DNA from: Deltaproteobacteria bacterium
Lineage (GTDB): Bacteria; Desulfobacterota; Desulfobaccia; Desulfobaccales; 0-14-0-80-60-11
Direction: 5' to 3'
NCBI GenBank assembly: GCA_021813445.1
Contig: JAKAKP010000072.1
Location: 1-64,000, forward strand
DNA: 64,000 nucleotides
Shown here: positions 41,540 through 49,794 of the stretch, in pieces
Numbering within the stretch: the stretch's first letter is position 1
Layout: each line of letters opens with the position of its first letter
Position numbers and translations under genes: made by a program
Notes under the pieces: generated by a model
What the model was told of the DNA's origin: nothing
Database searches by the model: none
The model's input: only the letters and a program-made list of their open reading frames with translations

Positions 41540-41878
41540 TCATCCTTCAGTCGCGGCTGACCCAAAAGGGTAATGCGACGCAGATAGGCATCCAAGCCTG
41601 GGACTAAAAAATTTTGCCGTGATCCAGGAAGCCAATCTGGCACCGGTTATGACAAACAGCGCAACAATCAAAGTTTCCACTGCGGCCTTGACATGTATGG
41701 GTTTCAGAATGGCAACCGCCAGAAGGTCGGTGACAACGGCAATGGCCAATCCTGCCATCAGCCCCCATTGGCGGATCGCCCAGGCGGTCAGGACGAGGAA
41801 AGGCAGGCTTACTATAGTACCCCAGGTTACGACCCAGTAAATCGATAAGTGGGAATATTTGGTTAGGATATTCGTCAT
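41540..41878 (-). CDS. Small polytopic membrane protein
   Basis: About 112 residues with three or four hydrophobic segments ('VVTWGTIVSLPFLVLTAWAI', 'GLAIAVVTDLLAVAILKPI', 'VETLIVALFVITGARLASWI'). I do not recognise the family. ATG 41878 follows AGGATGG; the track's ATG three codons upstream has no better site. It closes the MerR-headed operon after the CcdA-like gene. A transport or assembly role in metal handling is only suggested by context. The 41888-42014 gap holds no gene. Confidence 0.65.
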   Translation of the reverse strand: MTNILTKYSHLSIYWVVTWGTIVSLPFLVLTAWAIRQWGLMAGLAIAVVTDLLAVAILKPIHVKAAVETLIVALFVITGARLASWITAKFFSPRLGCLSASHYPFGSAATEG

Positions 41879-42014
41879 GGCGGCCATCCTGGGACAAACG
41901 ATGAAAAATACAAAAGCAAGAGTTTCGCGAAGTACGGAAACAGATTTTGGTTCATTCCGTTCATTTTGTCACTCCCAAGAATTTTTCCAATTTAATCGTA
42001 TCTTCTACAGGCAA

Positions 42015-42710
42015 TCACCAATTGCTAATTCCCTGGTAAAAGATATAGCAGCCAGCAGCAAAAATGAGGCCCCCCGATATCTGCCGTAGAATCGTCCCTA
42101 CCTTGGCGCTTTTGGATAGAAAGTAACTCTCTACGAAGCCGGTGAAAGTCCCGATCACCAATATCAACGTTCCCTTTCCCAAGGCGTAAGCGAAAAGCAG
42201 GGTGCTGCCGTAGGCTACCTCTCCCTGAATCGCAGCAAGAGTAAGGATCACCACCAGGACCGGAGAAGCGCAGGGCGAGAGCGCCGGGCCGAAGAGCATG
42301 CCCAGGATCAAGGCCCCCATAAGGCCGGCGCGCTGGGGCAAGAACCTTTGGGCATTCCCTCCCAGCTTCAGGTTGATGACCCCGGCCATCTGCAATCCCA
42401 TTACAATGAGGATCACTGCCACCAGAAGATACCAGTAGATACCCACATGGCCGAACACGGTGCCCATCACGGCAGCTACCGCTCCCAGGACGGACATGAC
42501 AACGGCCATGCCTGCCACAAAGGTCAGCGAGTAGAAAAATGCCCTCCTATTATTGCCCTCGGCATAACCTCCGACGAAGCCGATGATCACAGGGATGCTG
42601 GCCAGGATACAAGGACTGACAGCGGCGATAACCCCGCCCAAGTAAGCGGCCCCATAAGCCAGAACAGGGCTGCTCTGCATGACCTGGCCCAGAGATTCAC
42701 TCCATCCCAT
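42015..42710 (-). CDS. ccdA: CcdA-like cytochrome c biogenesis/thiol transporter
   Basis: About 231 residues with six membrane segments. The two conserved Cys-Pro regions of CcdA are visible: 'VIAAVSPCILASIPVIIGFVGGYAEG' and 'GMLFGPALSPCASPVLVVILTLAAI'. It moves electrons from cytosolic thioredoxin to periplasmic thiol partners. I choose ATG 42710 (GAGGAATTGATC before it) over the track's TTG. It directly follows the thioredoxin-like gene, which is the likely periplasmic acceptor. A second, fused version of the same idea lies at 4843..6069. Confidence 0.9.
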   Translation of the reverse strand: MGWSESLGQVMQSSPVLAYGAAYLGGVIAAVSPCILASIPVIIGFVGGYAEGNNRRAFFYSLTFVAGMAVVMSVLGAVAAVMGTVFGHVGIYWYLLVAVILIVMGLQMAGVINLKLGGNAQRFLPQRAGLMGALILGMLFGPALSPCASPVLVVILTLAAIQGEVAYGSTLLFAYALGKGTLILVIGTFTGFVESYFLSKSAKVGTILRQISGGLIFAAGCYIFYQGISNW

Positions 42711-42720
42711 GATCAATTCC

Positions 42721-43149
42721 TCAGTTATTGATGAATTTCAATTCGCGCAGCTTTTGCAAAACCTCTTCCTTGGTCAAGGGACCGATATGCCGGTCTACCT
42801 CTTTCCCGGATGAGTCCAAAAAGACCTGGGTGGGGATGAGGATAACCTTGTATTGCTTGAAAAGTGCTGCTTCCTTTTCAACATGGACTAGGCGGAATTC
42901 TACCTGGTCGCCGTGGCTCGTTTTTAATTCCGCCAGGACCTTTTCCATCTCCTTGCACGAGTTGCAATGGCCCCTTCCGAATTCGTAAAGTGCCGGGCGG
43001 ACTTTAGCGGGCGGCGAACCCTGGGACCGGGCCGGGAAATTCATGCCCAGCACCAGCAACAGCGGGATTATCCAAAAACAGTAGGACTTCCAGAAATGAC
43101 GTGGCAAGATTGTCTCCTTGATTCCGATTAATTCTTCCTCAAACCTCAT
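42721..43149 (-). CDS. Membrane-anchored or exported thioredoxin-family protein
   Basis: About 142 residues from ATG 43149, which overlaps the ATPase stop (ATGA). An N-terminal hydrophobic segment ('[18 protein letters not shown]') targets a thioredoxin fold to the periplasm. The redox motif is CNSC ('[18 protein letters not shown]'), with the cis-Pro loop '[17 protein letters not shown]'. CNSC differs from the usual CGPC and CPHC. Paired with the adjacent CcdA-like protein, it would act as a periplasmic reductant, perhaps keeping metal-site thiols reduced. Confidence 0.88.
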   Translation of the reverse strand: MRFEEELIGIKETILPRHFWKSYCFWIIPLLLVLGMNFPARSQGSPPAKVRPALYEFGRGHCNSCKEMEKVLAELKTSHGDQVEFRLVHVEKEAALFKQYKVILIPTQVFLDSSGKEVDRHIGPLTKEEVLQKLRELKFINN

Positions 43150-45650
43150 CCTTGCCTGGCATACGACATCTTTTTGGGAAGAAGGCGGCCCGCGAAGGAA
43201 TTGCAGAGCACCACGGTAATGCTGGCAGCCATCGCCAGCATCCCCCACAGGGGATGAACCATGCCGCTGACAGCCGCCAGGACCCCAATGCCGTTGAAGC
43301 TGAGGGCAAACCCCACGTTTGTTGCGGTCAATCGGTAGCTCCGCCGGGCCAATTCGCGGGCCTCAACCAGGGTTTCCAGACGCTCGTTTACAATTACGAC
43401 ATCAGCCGCATCAATAGCAATGTCAGAGCCGGCACCGATGGCAATTCCCACATCGGACTGCATAAGGGCCGGTGCGTCATTGATGCCATCGCCCACCATT
43501 GCCACCCGTGCGCCTTGTGCTTGGAGACGCCGAATTTCATCCGCCTTATCTCCGGGAAGCACTTCGGCCAGCACCCGCTTGATTCCCACCCAATCGGCAA
43601 CGGTTTGTGCCGATTGTTTGTTGTCCCCGGTAATGAGCAGGACATCCAGACCCATTCGTTGAAGTTGAGCGACAGTCTCCTTGGCACCGCCTTTAAGTTG
43701 ATCGGAAAGCGCGAGAAGCCCGATGGCCTTGCCATCAACTGCCACCGGCACCGTTGTTTGCCCTTGAGCTTGTGAACGCTCGATCGCCGGACCGAGAACG
43801 GCAGCGTCAATGTTTTCCTCGCTCAGAAAACGGGATGTCCCAACAACTACCTGATGACCTTCAACAGTTGCGAGCACGCCGCGCCCTGGTCGAGCACCGA
43901 AGTTCGCGGGTGTCACTAAGGAAATGCCCTGTTCTCGGGCGGCGTTAACCACGGCTTTTGCCAGAGGATGCTCCGAGAGGCTTTCGGCACTGGCTGCAAG
44001 GCGCAACACTTCTTGTGGCTGACCATTCAGCGCCAGACAGTCAACAAGAGTCGGCCTACCCATGGTCAGAGTGCCGGTTTTGTCAAAGACAAGAGTGTTG
44101 ACGTTCTTGAATATCTGGAATGCCTCGCCGGAGCGCATCAGGATGCCCCGTTCCGCCGCTTCGCCGCTTCCCCGGACAATTGCTAGCGGCGTTGCCATTC
44201 CCAGCGCACAGGGATAGCCCATAATCAGCACGGTTAAGGCCGCGAAACCCGCTCGCAACAAATCGGGGGTCCCTGAAAAGACCCACGGGGCAAGTGTCCA
44301 GAAGAGAAATCCTGCGCCACTTGCCGCAAACACTGCCGGTACATAGATAAGAAGCACCCGATCAACAAGCCGCAAAATTCCCGGCTTCATTGCCCGTGCT
44401 TCCGCCACCTGACGGGCGACATTTCGCAGGAAAGTGTCTTTCCCCACCGCCGTGACTTGCACGATCAGCCCGCCTGTCTGGTTGAGGGACCCGCCGATGA
44501 CCCTATCTCCTGGAAGCTTGTCCTGCGGGATTGGTTCGCCTGACAACATGCTCTCATCAACAGCCGAATTACCTTCTACAACCACGCCATCCACCGCGAT
44601 GCGCTCACCCGGTCGTACACGAACCATGTCACCGACAGCAACGCGGTCAAGCGGCACTTCAACCTCATTTCCGTTTGCCTCAACACGACATGCTGTGGGC
44701 GGCTCCAGGGCCAGCAGCCGACGCACTGACTGAGAAGCGCGCACATGCACCAGTACCGAACTATAGCCACCGATAAGGTGAAATGAGAGCACAAAGACGG
44801 TTGCTGCAAAAAACTCACCTGCCGGCACTTCGGGAAGCAATAGACCTACTATCCCTCCGATCAGACCTCCAAGGGCGGAGGCTGACACAAGCACGTCCTG
44901 ATTGAGGATGCCGCGACGGATCGATTGCCAACCGTTGCGCACGATAATAAAGCGAGCCGGTCCTAACACCGTAAACAGCGCCAACGCTCCACAAGCAAGT
45001 GTTCTGAGCAGGGTAGGTCCCCAAATATACTTGGCGAGCATCAGCGGCGACTCAACAATAAGGAGCGCCCCGGCTATCATTGCTCTCCGCAGCGCTACCC
45101 GCAGTTCATGCTCTTCCTGGGCGAATATTTCCGCCTCATCCGGTGCGTAAACCGAATAGCCGATGTCTTCCAAGGCTTGCTCAATGGCTTCAGGGTTCAC
45201 CCGCTGGGGGTCATATGTTACCAGCGTCTCATGATGGGCGATGCTCACCTGGACTTCCTGAACTCCTTCAAGCCGCATTAGGGTTTTGCGAATTGATTCC
45301 ACACACAGCGAGCAGTGCATGCCGCCGAGCCTCATTTGCAGCTTTGTCAAGCCATTGCCCCGAACGATCCCGGCTGGCGGGGTAATTTCTTCTGCAACTT
45401 CGCCGGCCTGAGGGCCTTGCGTCGTTTCTACGGATGAGACCTCATAGCCCATCTTCGCCAGTTTTTCTTGCACCTGCTCCGTTGCGATCTGGGTGGGATC
45501 AATGATTACGGCAATATGCTGCGTTTGAGCATTTGCCTTCACATCCTGGATACCGGAAACCCGCCGCAGCGTAAGGGCGACCCGCAGTTCGCACCCTGAG
45601 CAATGAAGCTTATGTTCCCCTGTTATTGCGAAGTCTATTGCCTGTGTCAT
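43146..45650 (-). CDS. P1B-type heavy-metal ATPase with two HMA domains
   Basis: About 834 residues from ATG 45650 (after GGAGGTGCCT). Two N-terminal heavy-metal domains: the first with CSGC ('[11 protein letters not shown]'), the second with CSLC ('[16 protein letters not shown]'). About eight membrane segments follow, then the actuator '[15 protein letters not shown]', the phosphorylated Asp in '[11 protein letters not shown]', the nucleotide site 'SEHPLAKAV', and the hinge '[12 protein letters not shown]'. The intramembrane metal motif reads YPC ('[15 protein letters not shown]') instead of CPC, so the transported ion may not be plain Cu(I) or Zn/Cd. It overlaps the thioredoxin gene by 4 nt. 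Confidence 0.92.
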   Translation of the reverse strand: MTQAIDFAITGEHKLHCSGCELRVALTLRRVSGIQDVKANAQTQHIAVIIDPTQIATEQVQEKLAKMGYEVSSVETTQGPQAGEVAEEITPPAGIVRGNGLTKLQMRLGGMHCSLCVESIRKTLMRLEGVQEVQVSIAHHETLVTYDPQRVNPEAIEQALEDIGYSVYAPDEAEIFAQEEHELRVALRRAMIAGALLIVESPLMLAKYIWGPTLLRTLACGALALFTVLGPARFIIVRNGWQSIRRGILNQDVLVSASALGGLIGGIVGLLLPEVPAGEFFAATVFVLSFHLIGGYSSVLVHVRASQSVRRLLALEPPTACRVEANGNEVEVPLDRVAVGDMVRVRPGERIAVDGVVVEGNSAVDESMLSGEPIPQDKLPGDRVIGGSLNQTGGLIVQVTAVGKDTFLRNVARQVAEARAMKPGILRLVDRVLLIYVPAVFAASGAGFLFWTLAPWVFSGTPDLLRAGFAALTVLIMGYPCALGMATPLAIVRGSGEAAERGILMRSGEAFQIFKNVNTLVFDKTGTLTMGRPTLVDCLALNGQPQEVLRLAASAESLSEHPLAKAVVNAAREQGISLVTPANFGARPGRGVLATVEGHQVVVGTSRFLSEENIDAAVLGPAIERSQAQGQTTVPVAVDGKAIGLLALSDQLKGGAKETVAQLQRMGLDVLLITGDNKQSAQTVADWVGIKRVLAEVLPGDKADEIRRLQAQGARVAMVGDGINDAPALMQSDVGIAIGAGSDIAIDAADVVIVNERLETLVEARELARRSYRLTATNVGFALSFNGIGVLAAVSGMVHPLWGMLAMAASITVVLCNSFAGRLLPKKMSYARQG

Positions 45651-45801
45651 AGGCACCTCCATCTTGTTCCATCAAGATAATGTAGGGAATCCCTTGCGGT
45701 GCCATTAATTAGGGATCGGAGGTTCCCGAGCCAACTTTCAGTGGACCGATTTGGGGAAGGGTTTAAATTTTTCCCTTCTTCCAACTATCAAACGATCTTC
45801 C

Positions 45802-46491
45802 CTATTTCAGGGGCTGTCCGATACCTGCGGCCTTCAGGTCATGCTCCGTTGGATGGGTGCGCTTGCAGCAATCCAGCAGCTTGCCTTCCACCACCACTGC
45901 CGGGACCGCCGTAACACCATACCTTTTGGCCTCATCCGCTCCCTGACCCTGGTTTAGATTATAAACGGTCACTTCGCAATCCGGGCAGGCGGTGGCTTTG
46001 ACCAAATCCACCAAGTCGGTGCAGACCGGGCAGCCCGCGGTGAAAACCTCAACTTTCCGTTTCGCCATATAACTCACCTCCTTTCTTTCCTTAATGTTCG
46101 CCATGCGCTCCCAGATGGGACATAGAGAAAGATCTCCGGCCCCCGGACATTCCTCGGCCAACTCCGCCAGGGTGGTTTTCATGATTTCCAATGCGATGAT
46201 CTTTTGATCGATTTCTTCGATCTTCCGATTCGCCAATTCCCGCATTTCCGTGCAGGAGACCGCTCCTTCGAGGCCAAGGGAAAGCAACTCGCTAATTTCC
46301 TTTAAGGAAAACCCTAGCCTTTGAGCACCTTTGATAAAGTGCACTTGTTGGACGGCTTGGAGGGGGTATCTTCGATAACCTTCTTCGGGCTTGGGCGGTT
46401 TGAGGAGAAGCCCTTTGCGCTCATAAAAGCGGATGGTCTCGACATTAACTCCCGCAGTCTTGGCTAATGTGCCAATGGTTAACTCTTTCAT
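45802..46491 (-). CDS. merR: Hg-type MerR regulator fused in frame to a thioredoxin-like domain
   Basis: 229 residues. Residues 1-~135 are MerR: HTH 'IGTLAKTAGVNVETIRFYERKGLL', then the three Hg-binding Cys in MerR spacing: 'AVSC', 'EEC' and 'LSLC', the last two nine residues apart (CPGAGDLSLC). From 'MAKRKVEVFTAGCPVCTDLV' onward is an 80-residue thioredoxin-like domain normally encoded as a separate gene. It has an additional CPDC and a CC near the end ('KLLDCCK'). Inside the gene, an AAGGAGGTGAG precedes that ATG (46068), so the domain is probably also made alone. First gene of the metal operon. Confidence 0.88.
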   Translation of the reverse strand: MKELTIGTLAKTAGVNVETIRFYERKGLLLKPPKPEEGYRRYPLQAVQQVHFIKGAQRLGFSLKEISELLSLGLEGAVSCTEMRELANRKIEEIDQKIIALEIMKTTLAELAEECPGAGDLSLCPIWERMANIKERKEVSYMAKRKVEVFTAGCPVCTDLVDLVKATACPDCEVTVYNLNQGQGADEAKRYGVTAVPAVVVEGKLLDCCKRTHPTEHDLKAAGIGQPLK

Positions 46492-46509
46492 CGTTATCCT
46501 CAGCTTTTA

Positions 46510-46540
46510 ATATAAGTTACGTACCATAGTACGGAGTCAA
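46510..46540 (-). promoter_or_regulatory. MerR-type promoter/operator of the metal operon
   Basis: On the minus strand: -35 TTGACT, a 19-nt spacer containing the dyad CCGTAC-TATG-GTACG, and -10 TTATAT. The overlong 19-bp spacer and CCGTAC/GTACGg dyad are the hallmarks of Hg-type MerR promoters. It lies about 20 nt before the merR start, so the whole operon including merR is controlled by it. Confidence 0.85.
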
Positions 46541-46885
46541 CTCCTGATGAATAAAAAAAGTCGAGATACCTAAAATTTTCAGGGAATGTAAAAAATTCTC
46601 AAACCAGATATGGGGGTTAGAATCTTGCTTTTTTATCCCTTGCAGATGCTGTTCCGGGGCACGGCTAAAAAGTCGTCAGAGAAAACTCTGTATACAAGCC
46701 TCATCCATATAACTTGTTGAGAAATGGAGCTTTTTGAAGCTATTGACAGCTAAAATCGTCCTTTATATACTATTCATTTGATAAGCATTTAATCATGTAT
46801 ATCTGGCAATCTGGAAGGATTTTTTGGCCAGACTTTCCGCTCAGATTGACAAGGTAACTTTAAGACGAGGAGAAATTTTTGGAAA

Positions 46886-48109
46886 ATGGCCCGGCATTAC
46901 TCCCTTAAAAACTTTTTGCGGCAGGCGCCGAACGCCCTGCTTGCCCGCTATTGCCAGGAAAAAGGAATCCTGACGGAACCCTATGTTGCCGGTCTTTTTG
47001 AGACCAATATCTCCCCCATTTTTGAAGCGTTAGCCAAACTCCCCAGCAAAACCCACAAGATGGTGGAAAGCGATTTCCGGAATATCGACGCCCTGGCCGG
47101 CGAAACCGGCATCCAGGCCATCATGGATGTCGCCAGGGACCAGGGAGAAGACCTGGCCCCGGTCTTCGCCGGGATGGACGGCTTTTATGACAAGGCTTTC
47201 TGGACCTTCTTCGAGAGGCCGGCCGTTTTTGCGACAGCCCTCCTGTTCGTGAACGCCGATAATCTCCCCACCCGGTATTGGCGTAAACGGAACTGCCTTC
47301 CCAGGGTGCCGGTCCAGAAGGACGAGGCGAGCCTCAGAAGATTTGCCGAGGCCCTGAGCTACTATTTCCGGGAGAACGAGGGCCGCGGTCACGACTGCAT
47401 CATCGATCATTATCATTTGAATGACCTGGATTTCTTCCTGGCCTACCCCGAGGATTATTCCCGGATCAGTCTGGAATGGAACCAGGGCGCCTTGGAGCGC
47501 CGGGCCTGCAAACCTGCTTTCGAGGTGATCTTTGTCTATTGCCAGGCCGAAGGAACCCTGAATATCTTCTTCCATGGCGGCATCAAAACGGTGAGGGACC
47601 TCCAGGTGATCTTCTCCCGGGCCATTCTCAAGACGAAAATTCCACCTGAGGGAAAGGGTCAAAAGGTCTACGACCTGGACGGCTTGAAACGCCGGGATTT
47701 CTCGTTCATTTACGATCCTGATTCGGGCATAGTCGGGGTGGTTATCAAGAAACTGCGCCTGTCGACCCTGGGCGGCGCCATGAAGCGGGTCACTCTGGAG
47801 GCAGACGCCTCTCAAAACCCGGATGCGGTTTATAATCTCCTGGAAGAGGTGGTCCGGCTGGACGGAGCCCCGGCGTGCCATCAATGCCAAAAGATTCCCC
47901 TCTCACTGGTCAACGTCACCCAAGCGGCCATCCAGGTGGTATTCAATCATAACGGCAGCCGGCGGCGGGCTACCCGCACGTTTCAGGTGTCCTATCCGAA
48001 CTCCTGCTCGCTTAAGCAGGACGGGCGGGACCTCGTGATCAGGAAGATGATGGTCGACTCTGGCCTGGAGCCGGTTGAAGCCGTGGACCAGGAATTCAGA
48101 CTGCAATGA
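46886..48109 (+). CDS. Uncharacterised protein (407 aa), first of a two-gene cassette
   Basis: I do not recognise this protein. It has no signal peptide or membrane segments and a mixed alpha/beta composition. Notable parts are 'YYFRENEGRGHDCIIDHYHLNDLDFFLAYPEDY', a run of acidic and aromatic residues, and a possible zinc knuckle 'ACHQCQKIPLSL' near residue 330. The ATG follows GACGAGGAGAAATTTTTGG. It overlaps the next gene by 4 nt (ATGA), so the two are translationally coupled. The 395 nt before it hold only the MerR operator and AT-rich sequence. It is placed between the metal operon and the phage, which makes an accessory or defence role possible but unproven. Confidence 0.75.
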   Translation: MARHYSLKNFLRQAPNALLARYCQEKGILTEPYVAGLFETNISPIFEALAKLPSKTHKMVESDFRNIDALAGETGIQAIMDVARDQGEDLAPVFAGMDGFYDKAFWTFFERPAVFATALLFVNADNLPTRYWRKRNCLPRVPVQKDEASLRRFAEALSYYFRENEGRGHDCIIDHYHLNDLDFFLAYPEDYSRISLEWNQGALERRACKPAFEVIFVYCQAEGTLNIFFHGGIKTVRDLQVIFSRAILKTKIPPEGKGQKVYDLDGLKRRDFSFIYDPDSGIVGVVIKKLRLSTLGGAMKRVTLEADASQNPDAVYNLLEEVVRLDGAPACHQCQKIPLSLVNVTQAAIQVVFNHNGSRRRATRTFQVSYPNSCSLKQDGRDLVIRKMMVDSGLEPVEAVDQEFRLQ

Positions 48110-49389
48110 TATTAAACGATCTCCTGGGCCACATTCTGCTCCGGACGGAGATGATGACAGCGGGGTCGAACGCCTTTACCGCCGATGAGGTGGCCGGGTG
48201 GCCGGAGGGGACGCTGGATTTCTTCGTCTGGCAACGGCTGCTCTCCCCTGGCACGCCGGCCCAACAGGTGGTATGCGACGGCTGTGAAGAAGGCTGCTTC
48301 ATGCCGGTGGAGGTTCCCCCGGCAGAAACACCTCTATCCACGGCTCCTTTCATCATCTGCAACCAGCGGGATGATATTGGCCGGGTGCGAGTTGACCCTG
48401 ATCGCCTCAAGCGCTGGGGGGTGGACCCGGTTCTGCTATCCAGGCTCATCTCCAAACTGCTGGGCCTCGATCAGACTCCCCAAGAACTTGTTCGCCGGCG
48501 CCTCTGGTTCCTGGGGAGGGCCAACCTGCCAGGGGGCTCGCCCGAGGTCTTTCTCGCCCGAGGGCTTAGCTGGACGGATGCCGGGGAGATCTTCGGCCAT
48601 AACCGAGACCTCCGAGAGAGCAGCTCTCCTTTGATATTCGCCCCCGGCAAATCGTCCAACGGTTTTTTACCGAAGGCCACCCTGGTTTCGCTCGATCGGC
48701 TTCTCAGCATTCGGAAAGACCAGTTGGCTCTGGACCTCGAAGCAATAAACAGAGTCATCGCCACAAAATCAAAAACTGAATCTTTTACTGGCAACGTCTT
48801 CCAGAAGACCGGCCAGTTCTGGACCATCTCCTACGATGGCCGCACCTTGCGGCTCAAAGACAGCAAGGGCCTCCAATTCCTTCACTTTTTGTTGGCTCAT
48901 CCGGGTGAAGAGTTTCACGCTCAACGGTTACTCGCTGAAGTCGAGGGAAATGCTTCGGGCCACGGCGACACTTCCACGACTATGGAGCGGCAATTCCTGA
49001 ATGATGGCCTTAATGTCTCTTCTCTCGGCGATGCCGGGCCGGTATTGGATGATCAGGCCAGGAAAGCATATAAGCAGCGGCTCGACGATCTCGCTGCAGA
49101 ACTGGAAGAAGCCCGGGAGTTTAACGAATATGAGAGGGCTGAACGTTTCGAAGGTGAGATGGAGGCGCTGACCAAAGAACTTGCCGCCGCCTATGGTCTC
49201 GGCGGTCGCCCCCGGAAGCTGGCCGATCCGGATGAGAAGGCCAGGAAGACCATATCGAAGGCCATCGGCCGCGCCCTCAAGCATATCAAGGAAAATGACG
49301 AAAACCTCTGGCGCCACCTGCAAAATGCGCTGTCCCTGGGACTGTTCCCCACCTACAAACCCCACCCTCCGGTGATCTGGATCATTTAA
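48106..49389 (+). CDS. Uncharacterised protein with winged-helix and conserved helical C-terminal module (427 aa)
   Basis: The N-terminal ~200 residues carry a possible zinc site (CDGCEEGCF ... IICNQ) and are unknown to me. From about residue 225, 'FQKTGQFWTISYDGRTLRLKDSKGLQFLHFLLAHPGEEFHAQRLL' resembles a winged helix. Residues ~320-425 ('LDDQARKAYKQRLDDLAAELEEAREFNEYERAE', 'LGGRPRKL', 'KARKTISKAIGRALKHI') match a module I know from the C-termini of AfsR/LuxR-like bacterial regulators. So the protein probably binds DNA or another macromolecule. It forms a cassette with the 407-residue protein. Confidence 0.75.
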   Translation: MILNDLLGHILLRTEMMTAGSNAFTADEVAGWPEGTLDFFVWQRLLSPGTPAQQVVCDGCEEGCFMPVEVPPAETPLSTAPFIICNQRDDIGRVRVDPDRLKRWGVDPVLLSRLISKLLGLDQTPQELVRRRLWFLGRANLPGGSPEVFLARGLSWTDAGEIFGHNRDLRESSSPLIFAPGKSSNGFLPKATLVSLDRLLSIRKDQLALDLEAINRVIATKSKTESFTGNVFQKTGQFWTISYDGRTLRLKDSKGLQFLHFLLAHPGEEFHAQRLLAEVEGNASGHGDTSTTMERQFLNDGLNVSSLGDAGPVLDDQARKAYKQRLDDLAAELEEAREFNEYERAERFEGEMEALTKELAAAYGLGGRPRKLADPDEKARKTISKAIGRALKHIKENDENLWRHLQNALSLGLFPTYKPHPPVIWII

Positions 49390-49414
49390 TTTCATAATTT
49401 TCACTTTTTTTCTT

Positions 49415-49455
49415 TCGCGACGCGTTTTGTCGCGAACGCGACACGTTTTGTCGCG
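49415..49455. repeat. Tandem TCGCGACRCGTTTTG repeat
   Basis: CGCGACGCGTTTTGTCGCG followed directly by a variant CGCGACACGTTTTGTCGCG. It is just downstream of the two-gene cassette and next to the inverted repeat at 49456. Confidence 0.7.
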
Positions 49456-49485
49456 CCTTACTCGTTAGAGAGTAATCGAGTAAGG
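49456..49485. repeat. Perfect inverted repeat at the left edge of the phage region
   Basis: CCTTACTCG / CGAGTAAGG, 9 bp around TTAGAGAGTAAT. No T-tract. Candidate regulatory or recombination site at the host/phage boundary. Confidence 0.55.
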
Positions 49486-49531
49486 CCCGGCAGCCAATAA
49501 ATCAGGCTTAAATGTCCGTTGGACGTTAAGT

Positions 49532-49580
49532 GGCCTCTGGGAGAGCCTTTGCCGGGCCGCCTCTCAGAGGCCTTTCTTTT
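49532..49580 (+). terminator. Terminator-like hairpin with T-rich tail
   Basis: GGCCTCTG ... CAGAGGCC with an inner GAG/CTC extension, followed by TTTCTTTT. It lies before the first small phage gene, which therefore probably starts after it and not at the track's TTG 49519. Confidence 0.6.
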
Positions 49581-49593
49581 GGGGACCGGCTAC

Positions 49594-49794
49594 GTGAAAG
49601 AAGAGCACCCTGACGATTTTATCGAAGAAACCCGGGCTTTTTGGAGTAAGCGCACTGGGAAGACCTTCTCCCGGGAAGATGCCAGGGAAATGATAGCCAA
49701 TATATCCGGATTTTTCAGGGTTCTGGCTGAATGGGACAGGAAGGCGCGGATGGAAGAAGCTGCCGAATCAGAAGGTTCCGATGAGGCCCGATAA
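49594..49794 (+). CDS. Small conserved hypothetical protein (about 66 aa)
   Basis: From GTG 49594 the frame gives KEEHPDDFIEETRAFWSKRTGKTF then 'SREDAREMIANISGFFRVLAEWDRKAR'. The pattern FIEExxxFWxxRxG...LxxEDAREIxxNxxGFFxxLxEW recurs in short proteins of mobile elements and plasmids; function unknown to me. The track start (TTG 49519) would lie inside the terminator-like hairpin. The stop TAA overlaps the ATG of the primase-helicase gene (TAAATG). Confidence 0.65.
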   Translation: MKEEHPDDFIEETRAFWSKRTGKTFSREDAREMIANISGFFRVLAEWDRKARMEEAAESEGSDEAR

